Shown here one piece after another: positions 23,848 to 32,350 of a stretch of DNA of 64,000 nucleotides. The notes under the pieces are model-generated. The model was not told the origin of the DNA. It searched no databases and saw only the letters and a program-made list of their open reading frames with translations. The position numbers and the translations under genes were made by a program. The stretch comes from Devosia faecipullorum (GTDB lineage: Bacteria; Pseudomonadota; Alphaproteobacteria; Rhizobiales; Devosiaceae). The stretch's first letter is position 1. Each line of letters starts with the position of its first letter. Location: the NCBI RefSeq assembly GCF_015158295.1, contig NZ_JACDXV010000001.1:62001-126000 (forward strand), written 5' to 3'.

Positions 23848-25218
23848 ATGACTGCGCGCGTTCTGATCGTTGATGACATTCCGACCAATGTTCGTTTGCT
23901 CGAAGCGCGCCTGACCGCCGAATATTATGAAGTGCTGACGGCCAGTTCCGGTCCCGAGGCGCTGGCCATCTGCCAGAGCCAGGATGTCGATATCGTCCTT
24001 CTCGACGTGATGATGCCCGATATGGACGGTTTCGAAGTCTGTCGCCGGCTCAAGGCCGATCCTCGCACCCACCATATTCCCGTGCTGATGGTCACGGCGC
24101 TCGATCAGCCTTCGGACCGGGTGCAGGGACTCGATGCCGGGGCCGACGATTTTCTCACCAAGCCGGTGGACGACGTCCAGCTCATGGCCCGCGTGAAGAG
24201 CCTTGTGCGGCTGAAATCGCTGACCGACGAATTGCGCGCCCGCGCCATGACCGGCCAGCAGATCGCCATCGAAGATGCATTGCGGGCCATGGATTCGATT
24301 TCGGCCAGCAGCGGATCGGTCCTGATCATCGATACCGATGCCCGCCATGCCGAGCGCATCAGAAATTACCTTTCGCCCGAGCATCAGGTGGATATTCTCA
24401 CCCAGCCCGCCGACGCGGTGTTTCAGGTGAGCGGCGCCAATTACGAGCTGGCGCTGGTCAGCATGAGCCTCGATGATTTCGATCCGCTACGGGTCTGTTC
24501 GCAGGTCCGCACTGTCGAGCATACGCGCAACCTGCCGATCATCCTGATGGCCGATCCGGCGGACAAGCCGCGCGTGGTGCGAGCGCTCGACCTCGGCATC
24601 AATGATTTCATCCACCGTCCTGTGGAGCGCAACGAATTGATGGCGCGGGTGCGCACCCAGATCCGGCGCTATCGTTACGGACAGGAACTGCGCCAGAGCG
24701 TCAACAATACCATGGCCATGGCAGTCACCGACGAACTGACCGGGCTCTATAACCGGCGCTATTTCGAGCGCCACCTTCATGTCATGCTCTCAAAAGCGCA
24801 GGAGCAGGAGCGCGACCTGGCGCTGATGATCCTCGACATCGATCACTTCAAGGCAGTCAACGATAGTCATGGCCACGATATTGGCGATGCGGTGCTGCGC
24901 GAATTTTCAGCGCGGCTGCGCCGCAATATCCGTGGCGTTGATCTGGCCTGTCGCTTCGGCGGCGAGGAATTCGTGGTGCTGATGCCCGATACCGATTTCG
25001 CCCAGGCTGATGCTGTGGCCGAGCGCGTGCGACAATCGATTTGCGAAAAGAGCTTCGATGTCGGGACGGCGCGGCCATTGTCCGTCACGGTCTCGGTTGG
25101 CGTGTCGCTCAATGACGGTCCGGCCGACACCCCCGAAAGCATGGTCAAGCGCGCCGACGTGGCGCTTTATCGGGCCAAGCGGGAAGGCCGCAATCGCGTC
25201 ATCTTCGACGCGGCATGA
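23848..25218 (+). CDS. pleD: Diguanylate cyclase response regulator PleD
   Basis: 456-residue REC-REC-GGDEF protein that makes cyclic di-GMP when phosphorylated. The first receiver has the acceptor D53 (LLDVMMPDMDG). The second receiver (about 155-280) has Ser instead of Asp at the acceptor position (LVSMSLDDF) and acts as a dimer adaptor in the known homologue. The active site is GGEEF at 371-375. An inhibitory I-site RGVD at 362-365 sits exactly five residues before it, so product inhibition is expected. The ATG at 23848 is used; an in-frame ATG 24 bases earlier is possible but less like the family. Confidence 0.97.
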   Translation: MTARVLIVDDIPTNVRLLEARLTAEYYEVLTASSGPEALAICQSQDVDIVLLDVMMPDMDGFEVCRRLKADPRTHHIPVLMVTALDQPSDRVQGLDAGADDFLTKPVDDVQLMARVKSLVRLKSLTDELRARAMTGQQIAIEDALRAMDSISASSGSVLIIDTDARHAERIRNYLSPEHQVDILTQPADAVFQVSGANYELALVSMSLDDFDPLRVCSQVRTVEHTRNLPIILMADPADKPRVVRALDLGINDFIHRPVERNELMARVRTQIRRYRYGQELRQSVNNTMAMAVTDELTGLYNRRYFERHLHVMLSKAQEQERDLALMILDIDHFKAVNDSHGHDIGDAVLREFSARLRRNIRGVDLACRFGGEEFVVLMPDTDFAQADAVAERVRQSICEKSFDVGTARPLSVTVSVGVSLNDGPADTPESMVKRADVALYRAKREGRNRVIFDAA

Positions 25219-25580
25219 GCGGAACGAGCCGGCTCGCCGTCCCCCGGAACTGACCCGTTCTTGCCCGTATAGCCGCAATGAACTAAATGCGACGCATTAG
25301 GGTTAGCCGTTATAATTAATAAAGACTTGTCGCGACGCGACGCCCGGAAATGCTTGGCGTTTCGCGGGCTTGGGCGTAGGTTTCTCGTAACGGCCTTGGG
25401 ATATTTCCCAATAGGTCGAGCGTTCCCTACGGTCATGTCTCAGGTCCGCCGCAACTCCTGAGTTCCCGTAGGGCGGTTGGTCCGGACGCGGACAGAGTGG
25501 CCTCTTCGACATGCCGCTCCGGACCAGCCACTCTTTCCCCTAAACATGTTTGCCATCATCCGCGCCCAGTGTGCGGGGAG

Positions 25581-25618
25581 ATGGATTGCCCCGACAGGCC
25601 GGGCAATGACGGGTAGGA
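25581..25618. repeat. Dispersed palindromic repeat, copy 1
   Basis: ATGGATTGCCCCGACAGGCC continues to GGGCAATGACGGG. The core arms ATTGCCC and GGGCAAT pair. Related copies are at 31201-31236 and 38587-38621, all between genes and in the same orientation. Confidence 0.7.
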
Positions 25619-25660
25619 GGGGACGGCGTGTCGTTCACGTTCTAGAAATGGGCGCACAAA

Positions 25661-25692
25661 ACAAAACCCCGCAATCGCTTGCGGGGTTTTGT
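25661..25692 (-). terminator. Rho-independent terminator of rpmG (bidirectional)
   Basis: A perfect 14-bp stem, ACAAAACCCCGCAA with TTGCGGGGTTTTGT, and a TCGC loop lie just beyond the rpmG stop. The A/T-rich stem base serves as the U-tract on either strand. Confidence 0.9.
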
Positions 25693-25716
25693 TTATCTTA
25701 TACTGGAAGGCCAGGA

Positions 25717-25884
25717 TTACTTGATCTTGGCTTCCTTGAATTCGACGTGCTTGCGAACGACCGGATCGTACTTCTTGAAAGCCAGCTTTTCAGTCTGGGT
25801 GCGGGCGTTCTTCTTGGTCACGTAGAAAAAGCCGGTATCGGCCGTCGAGACGAGCTTGATCTTGATGGTGGCGGCCTTGGCCAT
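25717..25884 (-). CDS. rpmG: 50S ribosomal protein L33
   Basis: 55-residue ribosomal protein L33, alphaproteobacterial form. [20 protein letters not shown] and the end [18 protein letters not shown] match the family. It has none of the zinc-binding Cys pairs found in the C+ form, so it is the zinc-independent type. The ATG at 25884 is chosen over an ATG five codons earlier, since L33 starts M-A-K. It ends in a strong terminator. Confidence 0.97.
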   Translation of the reverse strand: MAKAATIKIKLVSTADTGFFYVTKKNARTQTEKLAFKKYDPVVRKHVEFKEAKIK

Positions 25885-26001
25885 ATTCGTGTCCTTCACA
25901 AAGCGAAAGGCGCCGCAAACGGGGCAGCGCCGGAATTTGGGCGCAACCTACGGATTTGCAGCCCGTTGTCAAGCCGATAGCATGGCGGCAAGGAGGCATT
26001 G

Positions 26002-26419
26002 ATGAGTACACCGACCGAATTGCTGCGTAAATTTCAGATCAAGGCGGGCAGCCGGCTCTGGCTGATCAATATTCCGCCAGCCATAGCCGAGGAAGTCACT
26101 GCCGGGGCCGAGGTGGAGCCGGTGAGCGAGACGGATGCCTGTGACGGCGTTCTCGCCTTTTTTTCACTCGCCGGCTGAAGTCGTGGCGCTGGCCCCGCGC
26201 ATCCTGGCCTCCATGCCCCCTGACGGGCTGCTCTGGGTCGGCTATCGCAAAGGACCGGACGCCAAGGCAGCGGGGCTGAATCGCGATGTCGGCTGGGAGC
26301 CGCTGGCCGAGCAGGGCTGGCGGCCGGTGCGGCAGGTGGCGGTCGACAATGAATGGTCGGCGCTGCGCTTCCGGCCCAAGGCGCTGGTCAAGGCGAAGGC
26401 CGGAAGCCGGTATGAATAG
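26002..26419 (+). pseudogene. DUF3052-family protein broken by a +1 frameshift
   Basis: The start is strong: AGGAGG at 25991-25996, five bases before ATG 26002. The first frame reads STPTELLRKFQIKAGSRLW and on to CDGVLAFF, then stops at 26176-26178 after 58 codons. Reading past a run of seven T (26158-26164) as if it held six continues the protein in the next frame: HSPAEVVALAPRIL, then GLLWVGYRKG and VAVDNEWSALRFRP, ending at 26419. The joined product of about 138 residues matches DUF3052 in length and in its WSALRFR end. The function of the family is unknown. It may be an artefact, a phase-variable tract or a young pseudogene. Confidence 0.75.
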
Positions 26420-26524
26420 GTCGGGAAGGGCTCGGCCTCTTGCATCCGGCACCGTCGGGGTCGATGCGAGGGGAAGGGCAGCAAGAACCTCGGGTCAGGC
26501 CCGAGGGTGACGATCAGGGGGGCG

Positions 26525-26625
26525 GGATCAATCCGCGCTGCGCGACCTTTGCCCGCCCTGCGAGCATAGCTCTCCGGGCCTTCGGGCCTTGGATTGATCC
26601 ACCGGATCAATCCGCGCTGCGCGAC
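26525..26625. repeat. Direct repeat pair plus hairpin overlapping the DUF983 stop
   Basis: A 22-base unit beginning GGATCAATCCGCGCTG occurs at 26525-26546 and again at 26604-26625. The second copy also pairs with GGATTGATCC (26591-26600) to make a perfect 10-bp hairpin with a 3-base loop. The DUF983 stop codon (26607-26609) sits inside this hairpin. The remaining sequence between 26420 and 26606 shows no gene. Confidence 0.65.
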
Positions 26626-27005
26626 GGCCCGAAGCCATACATGCGATTGGCCCATTGCAGGCCGACAATGGCGCCCTTGATCGGGGGCAAAATGGCCAGT
26701 GGCATGACGATGGCCAAGGGAATCATGGTGTAGATATAGGTGATCGGCTGGACCTGGTAGGCCATGTCCATATGCAGCATCAGGAAGATGATGATGTGTC
26801 CGACAATGGTGATGGCGATATAGGGCGGGAAGTCGTCGGCGCGATGATGGCCGAGTTCTTCGCCGCACACATTGCACTCGTCGGCAATCTTGAGATAGGC
26901 GCGGAATATCTTGCCCTGGCCGCAATGCGGGCAGCGGCACAGCGCGCCGCGCGCCATGGCGCGACCCAGATTGCGATCGTCGAGCGTCTTGGCCTGGTCG
27001 TTCAT
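26607..27005 (-). CDS. DUF983-family zinc-finger membrane protein
   Basis: 132-residue protein with two Cys pairs, CPHCG near residue 25 and CNVCG near 47, predicted to bind zinc. Two membrane helices follow (about YIAITIVGHIIIFLML and ITYIYTMIPLAIVMPLAIL). In some alphaproteobacteria DUF983 genes lie near cytochrome oxidase genes; here the neighbour is RNase R, so a role cannot be deduced. ATG 27005 is preferred; GTG 27008 lies one codon before it. The rnr stop ends at most 3 bases upstream, so it is co-transcribed with rnr. Confidence 0.88.
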   Translation of the reverse strand: MNDQAKTLDDRNLGRAMARGALCRCPHCGQGKIFRAYLKIADECNVCGEELGHHRADDFPPYIAITIVGHIIIFLMLHMDMAYQVQPITYIYTMIPLAIVMPLAILPPIKGAIVGLQWANRMYGFGPSRSAD

Positions 27006-27008
27006 CAC

Positions 27009-29288
27009 TTACTTTTTTCTCCGGCCCTTGGTGGCGAAGGGCTTCAATGGTTTTTTGTTGCCGCGCCGACCAGATGGCGGATTGCCGCGCCTGCCTTCGG
27101 ACAAAAGCTCGAAGCGTAACGCGCCGGCTACCGGCGCCGCTTCCAGCAGCCGCACTTCCACGCGGTCGCCCAGCCCGAAGGTTTCCCCGCTGCGCTCGCC
27201 GATCATGGCCTGCTTTTCCTCGACATAGCGGTAATAGTCCTGGCCCAGCGTCGAGGCGGGAATGAAGCCGTCGGCGCCGGTTTCCGCCAGGCGGATGAAC
27301 AGGCCCGATCGCGTCACCCCGGAAATGCGGCCATCGAACCGGGCGCCGATGCGTTCGGCCAGATATTGCGCCAACAGCCGGTCCGAGGTCTCGCGCTCGG
27401 CGATCATGGCCCGCCGCTCGGTGGCGGAAATATGCTGGGCGATGCCGGCCAGCTTGACCGCTTCGGCATCGGTCAGCCCGTCCGGGCCAAGATCGAGCGC
27501 CCGCACCAATGCGCGATGCACGATCAGGTCGGCATAGCGGCGGATGGGCGAGGTGAAATGGGCATAGCGGTCCAGATTGAGCCCGAAATGTCCGTAATTC
27601 TCGGCCGAATATTCCGCCTGCGCCTGGCTGCGCAGCACCATCTCGCTGACCTGGTCGATATTGCCCGCCTTGCGGGCCTGAGCGAGAATGCCGTTGAAAT
27701 CGGCGGCGCGGACGCTGTCGGATTTCTTGACGGCAATGTCGAGCGAGCCGAGGAAATCCCGCAGCGCCTGCAATTTTTCCGAGGATGGCTCGTCGTGTAC
27801 GCGATAGAGCAGTTCGGTGCGCTTCTGTTCCAGCGTTTCGGCCGCAGCGACATTGGCGGCAATCATCATTTCCTCGATCAGCCGATGCGCTTCGAGCCGC
27901 TCGGGCACGTGGATGTCGCGCACCATGCCCTTGTCGTCGAGCAGGATCTTGCGCTCCGGCAGGTCAAGGTCGAGCGGACCGCGCTGGTCTCGGGCCCGGC
28001 TCATGGCTTCATAGGCTGCCCAGAGCGGATTGAGGATCGGATCGAGCAGGGGCCCGGCCTGATCGTCCGGCTTGCCGTCGATGGCGGCCTGCGCCTGCTG
28101 ATAGCTGAGCTTGGCGGCGGAGCGCATCAGGATGCGGTGGAAGGAATGGCTTTTCTTGCGGCCATCGGCACCCAGCACCATGCGCACGGCCAGGGCGGCG
28201 CGCGCCACGCCCTGCTTGAGTGAGCATAGATCGTTGGAAATGCGCTCGGGCAGCATCGGCACGACCCGGTCGGGGAAATAGACCGAATTGCCCCGCAGAT
28301 AGGCTTCGCGATCCATCGCCGTGCCATGGCGCACATAGGCGGCCACATCGGCGATGGCGACGGTGACGACGAAGCCGCCGGCATTGGCGGGGTCGTCGTC
28401 GATGGCCGCATGCACGGCGTCGTCATGGTCCTTGGCGTCGGGCGGGTCGATGGTGATCAGCGGCAGGTCGCGCCAATCCTCCCGGCCCTTCAGCGTCGCC
28501 TCCTCGGCCTCCTCCGATTCCCGAATGACGCTGGCGGGAAAGACATGGGGGATTTCCAGATTATGGATGGCGATGAGCGATACCGCGCCTTCCGACTTCG
28601 GATTGCCGATCACCGCGGTGACGCGCGCCCGCGGGATCATCAGCCGGCCGGAGAGTTTTACCTCCACCTCGACCAGATCGCCCTCCTGGGCCTTGCCGAG
28701 ATCGCCCAGCGGAATGCGCATTTCCTTCTGCTTGCGGTCCACCGGAATGAGCCGCGCGCCATCATCGTCCATGCGCACGATGCCGATATGGGCGCGGCGC
28801 GGCTTGTCCAGCACCTTCATCGGCCTGGCGGTGTAGTCGGGGATCACCTCCTCGCCGGCATCGATACGCGCGAGGATGCGGTCGCCGGGGGCGGGAACCA
28901 CGCGCGAGCGGGAATCCACCAGCACACGCACGCGCGGCATCTCGCCTTCCGCCTCGTTCCATTGGGCGGGGAAGGCGTGGAGAGCATCGGGGTCGGCGTC
29001 GGTCGGGATATCGAGGACGGTGACATGGGGCAGGGCGGCGGTGCGGCGCAGGGTCTTGCGCGTGCGGGTGATGACGCCTTCGCCTTCCAGCTCGTTCAGC
29101 ATCGCCTTGAACGGCTTGCGCAGATCGCCGCGAATGCCGAAGACCTTGGCAAGATCGCGCTTGCCCTTGATGTCGTCCTGTTGCGCCAAGGCTTCGAGAA
29201 GCTGCTCGCGCGTTGGCAATTCATAGGCGGCGACCTGACGCGGACGCTTCGGGCCGGATGTATTTTTTGTTTTTGGTGTTTTGGCCAT
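27009..29288 (-). CDS. rnr: Ribonuclease R
   Basis: 759-residue 3'-to-5' exoribonuclease that degrades structured RNA, including rRNA and mRNA in quality control. Domain order: N-terminal winged helix (about 25-95), cold-shock/OB domains, RNB catalytic domain with the Mg-binding motif DPPDAKDHDDAV near 284, then a C-terminal S1 domain (about 650-735) and a basic tail ending GRRKK. The ATG at 29288 starts MAKTPKTKN; in-frame codons upstream lie in the promoter and do not match the family. The ribosome site is weak. The DUF983 gene follows directly. Confidence 0.96.
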   Translation of the reverse strand: MAKTPKTKNTSGPKRPRQVAAYELPTREQLLEALAQQDDIKGKRDLAKVFGIRGDLRKPFKAMLNELEGEGVITRTRKTLRRTAALPHVTVLDIPTDADPDALHAFPAQWNEAEGEMPRVRVLVDSRSRVVPAPGDRILARIDAGEEVIPDYTARPMKVLDKPRRAHIGIVRMDDDGARLIPVDRKQKEMRIPLGDLGKAQEGDLVEVEVKLSGRLMIPRARVTAVIGNPKSEGAVSLIAIHNLEIPHVFPASVIRESEEAEEATLKGREDWRDLPLITIDPPDAKDHDDAVHAAIDDDPANAGGFVVTVAIADVAAYVRHGTAMDREAYLRGNSVYFPDRVVPMLPERISNDLCSLKQGVARAALAVRMVLGADGRKKSHSFHRILMRSAAKLSYQQAQAAIDGKPDDQAGPLLDPILNPLWAAYEAMSRARDQRGPLDLDLPERKILLDDKGMVRDIHVPERLEAHRLIEEMMIAANVAAAETLEQKRTELLYRVHDEPSSEKLQALRDFLGSLDIAVKKSDSVRAADFNGILAQARKAGNIDQVSEMVLRSQAQAEYSAENYGHFGLNLDRYAHFTSPIRRYADLIVHRALVRALDLGPDGLTDAEAVKLAGIAQHISATERRAMIAERETSDRLLAQYLAERIGARFDGRISGVTRSGLFIRLAETGADGFIPASTLGQDYYRYVEEKQAMIGERSGETFGLGDRVEVRLLEAAPVAGALRFELLSEGRRGNPPSGRRGNKKPLKPFATKGRRKK

Positions 29289-29447
29289 GTGCTGGGGCTT
29301 TGGGAAATTGCCCTCTATGTAGGGGATCGGCCCGGCTTTGCCAAATGACATGGCCAATTGCATGGGGCAGGGGGCAAATACACCTTCCCTCTTGTGGCGG
29401 CCCCGCTCGAAGGGCTAACTCTTTCGCCAAAAAGGGAGCCAGCCTTG

Positions 29448-30053
29448 ATGCCTGCCGAAATTCTGTTCCTGATCTGCGCCGCGCTGCTGGGCTATTTGTC
29501 CGGCTCGATCCCCTTCGGGCTGATCCTGACGCGCGCCGCCGGGCTGGGCGACATCCGCCAGATCGGCTCGGGCAATATCGGGGCCACCAATGTGCTGCGC
29601 ACCGGCAACAAGAAGGTTGCCGCCGCAACCTTGGTGCTCGATGCGCTCAAGGCCGTGGCGCCGATCCTCATCGCCCGCTATTTCTGGGGCGAGGACGCGG
29701 CGCGACTGGCGGCCATCGGGGCCTTCCTCGGCCATTGCTTCCCGGTCTGGCTGGGCTTCAAGGGTGGCAAGGGCGTCGCGGTGATGATCGGCTCGCTGCT
29801 GGCGCTCAACTGGGTCGTGGGGCTGATCTTCTGCGCCGTCTGGCTGCTGATCGCCTTTGCCCGCAAACTCTCATCGCTCGCCGCCCTGACTGCCGCGGCA
29901 ACCGCGCCGATCTTCGCCTATGTGCTGGGCAGCGAACGGCTGGCCGTGGTGGTGCTGGGGCTGGCGCTGCTGCTGTTCTTCCAGCATCGGGAAAATATTG
30001 CCCGCCTGCTCAAAGGCACCGAGCCCAAAATCGGCGGCAGCAAGGCCGGCTGA
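29448..30053 (+). CDS. plsY: Glycerol-3-phosphate acyltransferase PlsY
   Basis: 201-residue integral membrane enzyme that acylates glycerol-3-phosphate from acyl-phosphate, the first step of phospholipid synthesis. Three conserved motifs are visible: [16 protein letters not shown] and the GFKGGKGVA loop. About five membrane helices are predicted. The ATG at 29448 follows GGGAG by about 10 bases. Its stop TGA overlaps the dprA ATG by one base, so the two are translationally coupled. Confidence 0.96.
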   Translation: MPAEILFLICAALLGYLSGSIPFGLILTRAAGLGDIRQIGSGNIGATNVLRTGNKKVAAATLVLDALKAVAPILIARYFWGEDAARLAAIGAFLGHCFPVWLGFKGGKGVAVMIGSLLALNWVVGLIFCAVWLLIAFARKLSSLAALTAAATAPIFAYVLGSERLAVVVLGLALLLFFQHRENIARLLKGTEPKIGGSKAG

Positions 30054-31183
30054 TGGGGCGCGGGCGGGACAATACGATCCTCACGCCCGCCCAACGCACC
30101 GCCTGGCTGCGGCTGGTCCGCACCGACAATATCGGCCCCGTCACCTTCCGCCAATTGTTGAACCGCTTCGGCTCGGTGGAGGCGGCCATCGAGGCACTAC
30201 CAGATCTGAGCAAAAGAGCTGCGCGGCCCTTTCAGGTCATCAGCCAGGCCCGGGCCGAGGATGAAATCGCAGGGCTCTCCCGCTATGGCGCGCGGCTGGT
30301 GGCGCAGGGCGAACCAGCCTATCCCAACCATCTCAACTATATCGCCGGAGCGCCGCCGCTGCTCACCCTGGCCGGTGGCGAGCAGCTGGACTGGCAGCGC
30401 AGTATCGGCATCGTTGGCGCGCGCACCGCCTCCTCCGCAGGCGTGAAAATGACGCGCCAGCTTGCCGCCGACCTGGGGGCCAAAGGCTATGCGATTGTTT
30501 CGGGGCTGGCGCGCGGCATTGACAGCGCCGCCCATCGCGCCGCGCTTGAAACCGGCACAATCGCCGTTCTGGCCGGGGGCTTCGATCGGATTTATCCCGC
30601 CGAGAACATTCCGCTGGCCCATGACATTCTCGACAATGGCGGCGCATTGCTGACCGAGATGCCGCTCGGCTGGGAGCCGCGCGCCCGCGATTTTCCAAGG
30701 CGTAACCGTCTGGTTTCCGGTCTCTCGCTCGGAATCGTGGTGGTGGAAGCGGCGAAGCGTTCCGGCTCGCTGATCACGGCGCGGCTGGCGCTGGAGCAGA
30801 ACCGGGAAGTGTTCGCCGTGCCGGGTTCCCCGCTCGATCCACGCGCCGAAGGCGGCAATCTGTTGATCCAGCAGGGTGCGCGGCTGGTGACCAATGCGGA
30901 TGATATTGTCGACGGTTTGGGCAATGCCGATCCCGCGCGCTCAGCCCTGTTCGATCCTGAATGGCAGCCGGAGGGGAACGAAGACACCAATTCCACGCCG
31001 CCGGACGACAGCGACCGTTCGCGCCTGCTCGAAGCGCTGTCCACGACGCCGGTGGAAGTGGATGAACTGATCGCCCAGACCGGCATCGCCGCCCATGCCA
31101 TGCAAATCCTGCTGCTGGAACTGGACCTGGCCGGGCAGGTGGAATGGTCAAGCGGCCAATTGGTCGGCTTGCGCTATAGCTGA
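30053..31183 (+). CDS. dprA: DNA-processing protein DprA
   Basis: 376-residue DprA/Smf protein that loads RecA on incoming single-stranded DNA during transformation. An N-terminal SAM-like region (about 10-80) contains VRTDNIGPVTFRQLL. The Rossmann-like core has IGIVGARTASS, VSGLARGIDSAAH, VLAGGFDRIYPAEN and RNRLVSGLS. A C-terminal winged-helix domain (about 320-376) is present. It overlaps plsY. Whether the organism is naturally transformable cannot be judged from this gene alone. Confidence 0.96.
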   Translation: MGRGRDNTILTPAQRTAWLRLVRTDNIGPVTFRQLLNRFGSVEAAIEALPDLSKRAARPFQVISQARAEDEIAGLSRYGARLVAQGEPAYPNHLNYIAGAPPLLTLAGGEQLDWQRSIGIVGARTASSAGVKMTRQLAADLGAKGYAIVSGLARGIDSAAHRAALETGTIAVLAGGFDRIYPAENIPLAHDILDNGGALLTEMPLGWEPRARDFPRRNRLVSGLSLGIVVVEAAKRSGSLITARLALEQNREVFAVPGSPLDPRAEGGNLLIQQGARLVTNADDIVDGLGNADPARSALFDPEWQPEGNEDTNSTPPDDSDRSRLLEALSTTPVEVDELIAQTGIAAHAMQILLLELDLAGQVEWSSGQLVGLRYS

Positions 31184-31200
31184 TGGGGCTGATCTGCGAG

Positions 31201-31236
31201 ATGGATTGCCCGGACGAGCCGGGCCATGACGAAGGA
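31201..31236. repeat. Dispersed palindromic repeat, copy 2
   Basis: ATGGATTGCCCGGACGAGCC continues to GGGCCATGACGAAGG. Same family as 25581 and 38587. It sits between the convergent dprA and dipeptidase genes. Confidence 0.7.
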
Positions 31237-31253
31237 GGACGAGAACTTGGCTT

Positions 31254-32300
31254 TTAGCCGATCACCCGCTCGACCAAAGACAGCCAGTTTTCGAGGGCGA
31301 TCTTGCGGACCAGCGCCTCGCCATAGCCCTTGTCCAAAAGTGCCTGCAGGAGCTTGGGCACGCCGGTAACATCGCCAATCGTCGCGGGCATGCCGGCGCC
31401 GTCGAAATCGCTGCCCAGCGCAACGCCGTCCTCGCCCAGCGCCTCTAGCAGCGCATCCACATGGCGCACCATGAGGTCGAGGCCGGTATCGGGGTCCATC
31501 CTGCCATCAGGTCTGAGGAAGCAGGTGGCGAAGTTGAGGCCGACAATACCCTGGCTTTCCCGAATGGCGGCGAGTTGCCAATCCGTCAGATTGCGGGTGG
31601 CCGGACAGATGGCGTGGACGTTGGAATGGGTCGCCACGAGCGGCTTTGTGGACAGCGCGGCGACGTCGCGGAAGCCGGCGGCGTTGAGGTGGCTGAGATC
31701 GATGACCACGCCCCGCACATCGCAGATACGCACCAATTCCTTGCCCGCATCGGTAAGGCCGGGGCCGATGTCGGGATCGGCATTGTGATGAAAGGGAACG
31801 CCGGTGCCGAAGGCATTGGCGCGGCTCCAGGTTATGCCTATGGAGCGCAGCCCGGCAGCGTAAAGCACCTCGAAGGCGCGAAATTCGGTGTCGATGGCCT
31901 CGGCGCCCTCGATATGAAAGATCGCGGCCAGCCGCCGGGCGGCAATCGCTGACCGGATTTCAGCGGCGCTGCGGCAGATGGCGAGCGCGCCAGCACGCTC
32001 GAGATCAAGCAGCAGAGCCGCCATACCATTGGTGGAATATTGCGCGTCGGCCAGCCCGAGTTCCGGCGGGAGGTCGTTCTTGCCCGCGCCGGGGCCGGAC
32101 GCGACGGCGGCCAGATCGGTCATGACCGGCGGCGGGAACATGGCGAAGAAGCCACCCTCCATGCCGGCCGTTTCGGCGCGGGGCAAGTCGAGATGGCCAT
32201 CCTTCGTGCCTTCGACAAAGGCGGCGACCCGCTCCTCTTTCGGCTTTTCGAGCAGCCGCAGCAGGGTGTCGTTATGGCCGTCGAAGAAAGGAATGGTCAT
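31254..32300 (-). CDS. Membrane dipeptidase (renal-dipeptidase type, peptidase M19)
   Basis: 348-residue metallo-dipeptidase of family M19, a TIM-barrel zinc enzyme that splits dipeptides and often accepts a D-residue at the C-terminal side. The first metal motif is FFDGHNDTL (H9, D11). Later marks are HIEGAEAIDTE, which supplies the bridging Glu, and the two His-bearing strands DLSHLN and VATHSNVHAI. There is no signal peptide, so it is probably cytoplasmic. The pyrX gene lies 50 bases upstream on the same strand, so it may be read from the pyr transcript. Confidence 0.92.
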   Translation of the reverse strand: MTIPFFDGHNDTLLRLLEKPKEERVAAFVEGTKDGHLDLPRAETAGMEGGFFAMFPPPVMTDLAAVASGPGAGKNDLPPELGLADAQYSTNGMAALLLDLERAGALAICRSAAEIRSAIAARRLAAIFHIEGAEAIDTEFRAFEVLYAAGLRSIGITWSRANAFGTGVPFHHNADPDIGPGLTDAGKELVRICDVRGVVIDLSHLNAAGFRDVAALSTKPLVATHSNVHAICPATRNLTDWQLAAIRESQGIVGLNFATCFLRPDGRMDPDTGLDLMVRHVDALLEALGEDGVALGSDFDGAGMPATIGDVTGVPKLLQALLDKGYGEALVRKIALENWLSLVERVIG

Positions 32301-32350
32301 GGAAAGCCTGTCCTAGGTACTGACGTCGGGCCGGGTCGGAAATTCCCCGC

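Larger units (their letters stand above)
25219..25716 (+). ncRNA. Geneless 500-base region holding a candidate structured RNA (about 25317-25536)
   Basis: No protein gene fits. TATAAT occurs at 25311-25316, although no good -35 lies 17 bases upstream. Downstream come stems in series: GCGACGCC/GGCGttTCGC (25337-25365), TTGGGA/TCCCAA (25396-25411), CCCTACGG/CCGTAGGG (25425-25473) enclosing CTCAGG/CCTGAG, then GGTCCGGA/TCCGGACC (25479-25525) interleaved with GAGTGGC/GCCACTC (25495-25533), followed by TTT. The last two cannot both form as simple stems. I do not see the signatures of tmRNA, RNase P RNA or SRP RNA; a divergent 6S RNA is not excluded. Strand is inferred. The 3' part holds a dispersed repeat and the rpmG terminator. 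Confidence 0.35.

Noticed and set aside
25300..25320. CtrA-type site TTAA-N7-TTAA near pleD
   Set aside because: TTAG...TTAA occurs but with the wrong spacing, so it is not a believable CtrA box.
25311..25536. Assignment of the structured stretch as tmRNA, RNase P RNA or 4.5S RNA
   Set aside because: I looked for the tmRNA tag peptide, the RNase P GAGGAAAGTCC core and the SRP GGTCCGGAAGGAAGCAG loop; none is present. 6S RNA could not be decided by eye.
25477..25980. A 167-codon frame between pleD and rpmG
   Set aside because: It runs through a terminator hairpin, a dispersed repeat and the rpmG gene on the other strand; no family feature.
29213..31183. A 656-codon plus-strand frame running into dprA
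   Set aside because: Only the part from 30053 matches DprA. The earlier part overlaps plsY in another frame, and the ATGA overlap gives the true start.
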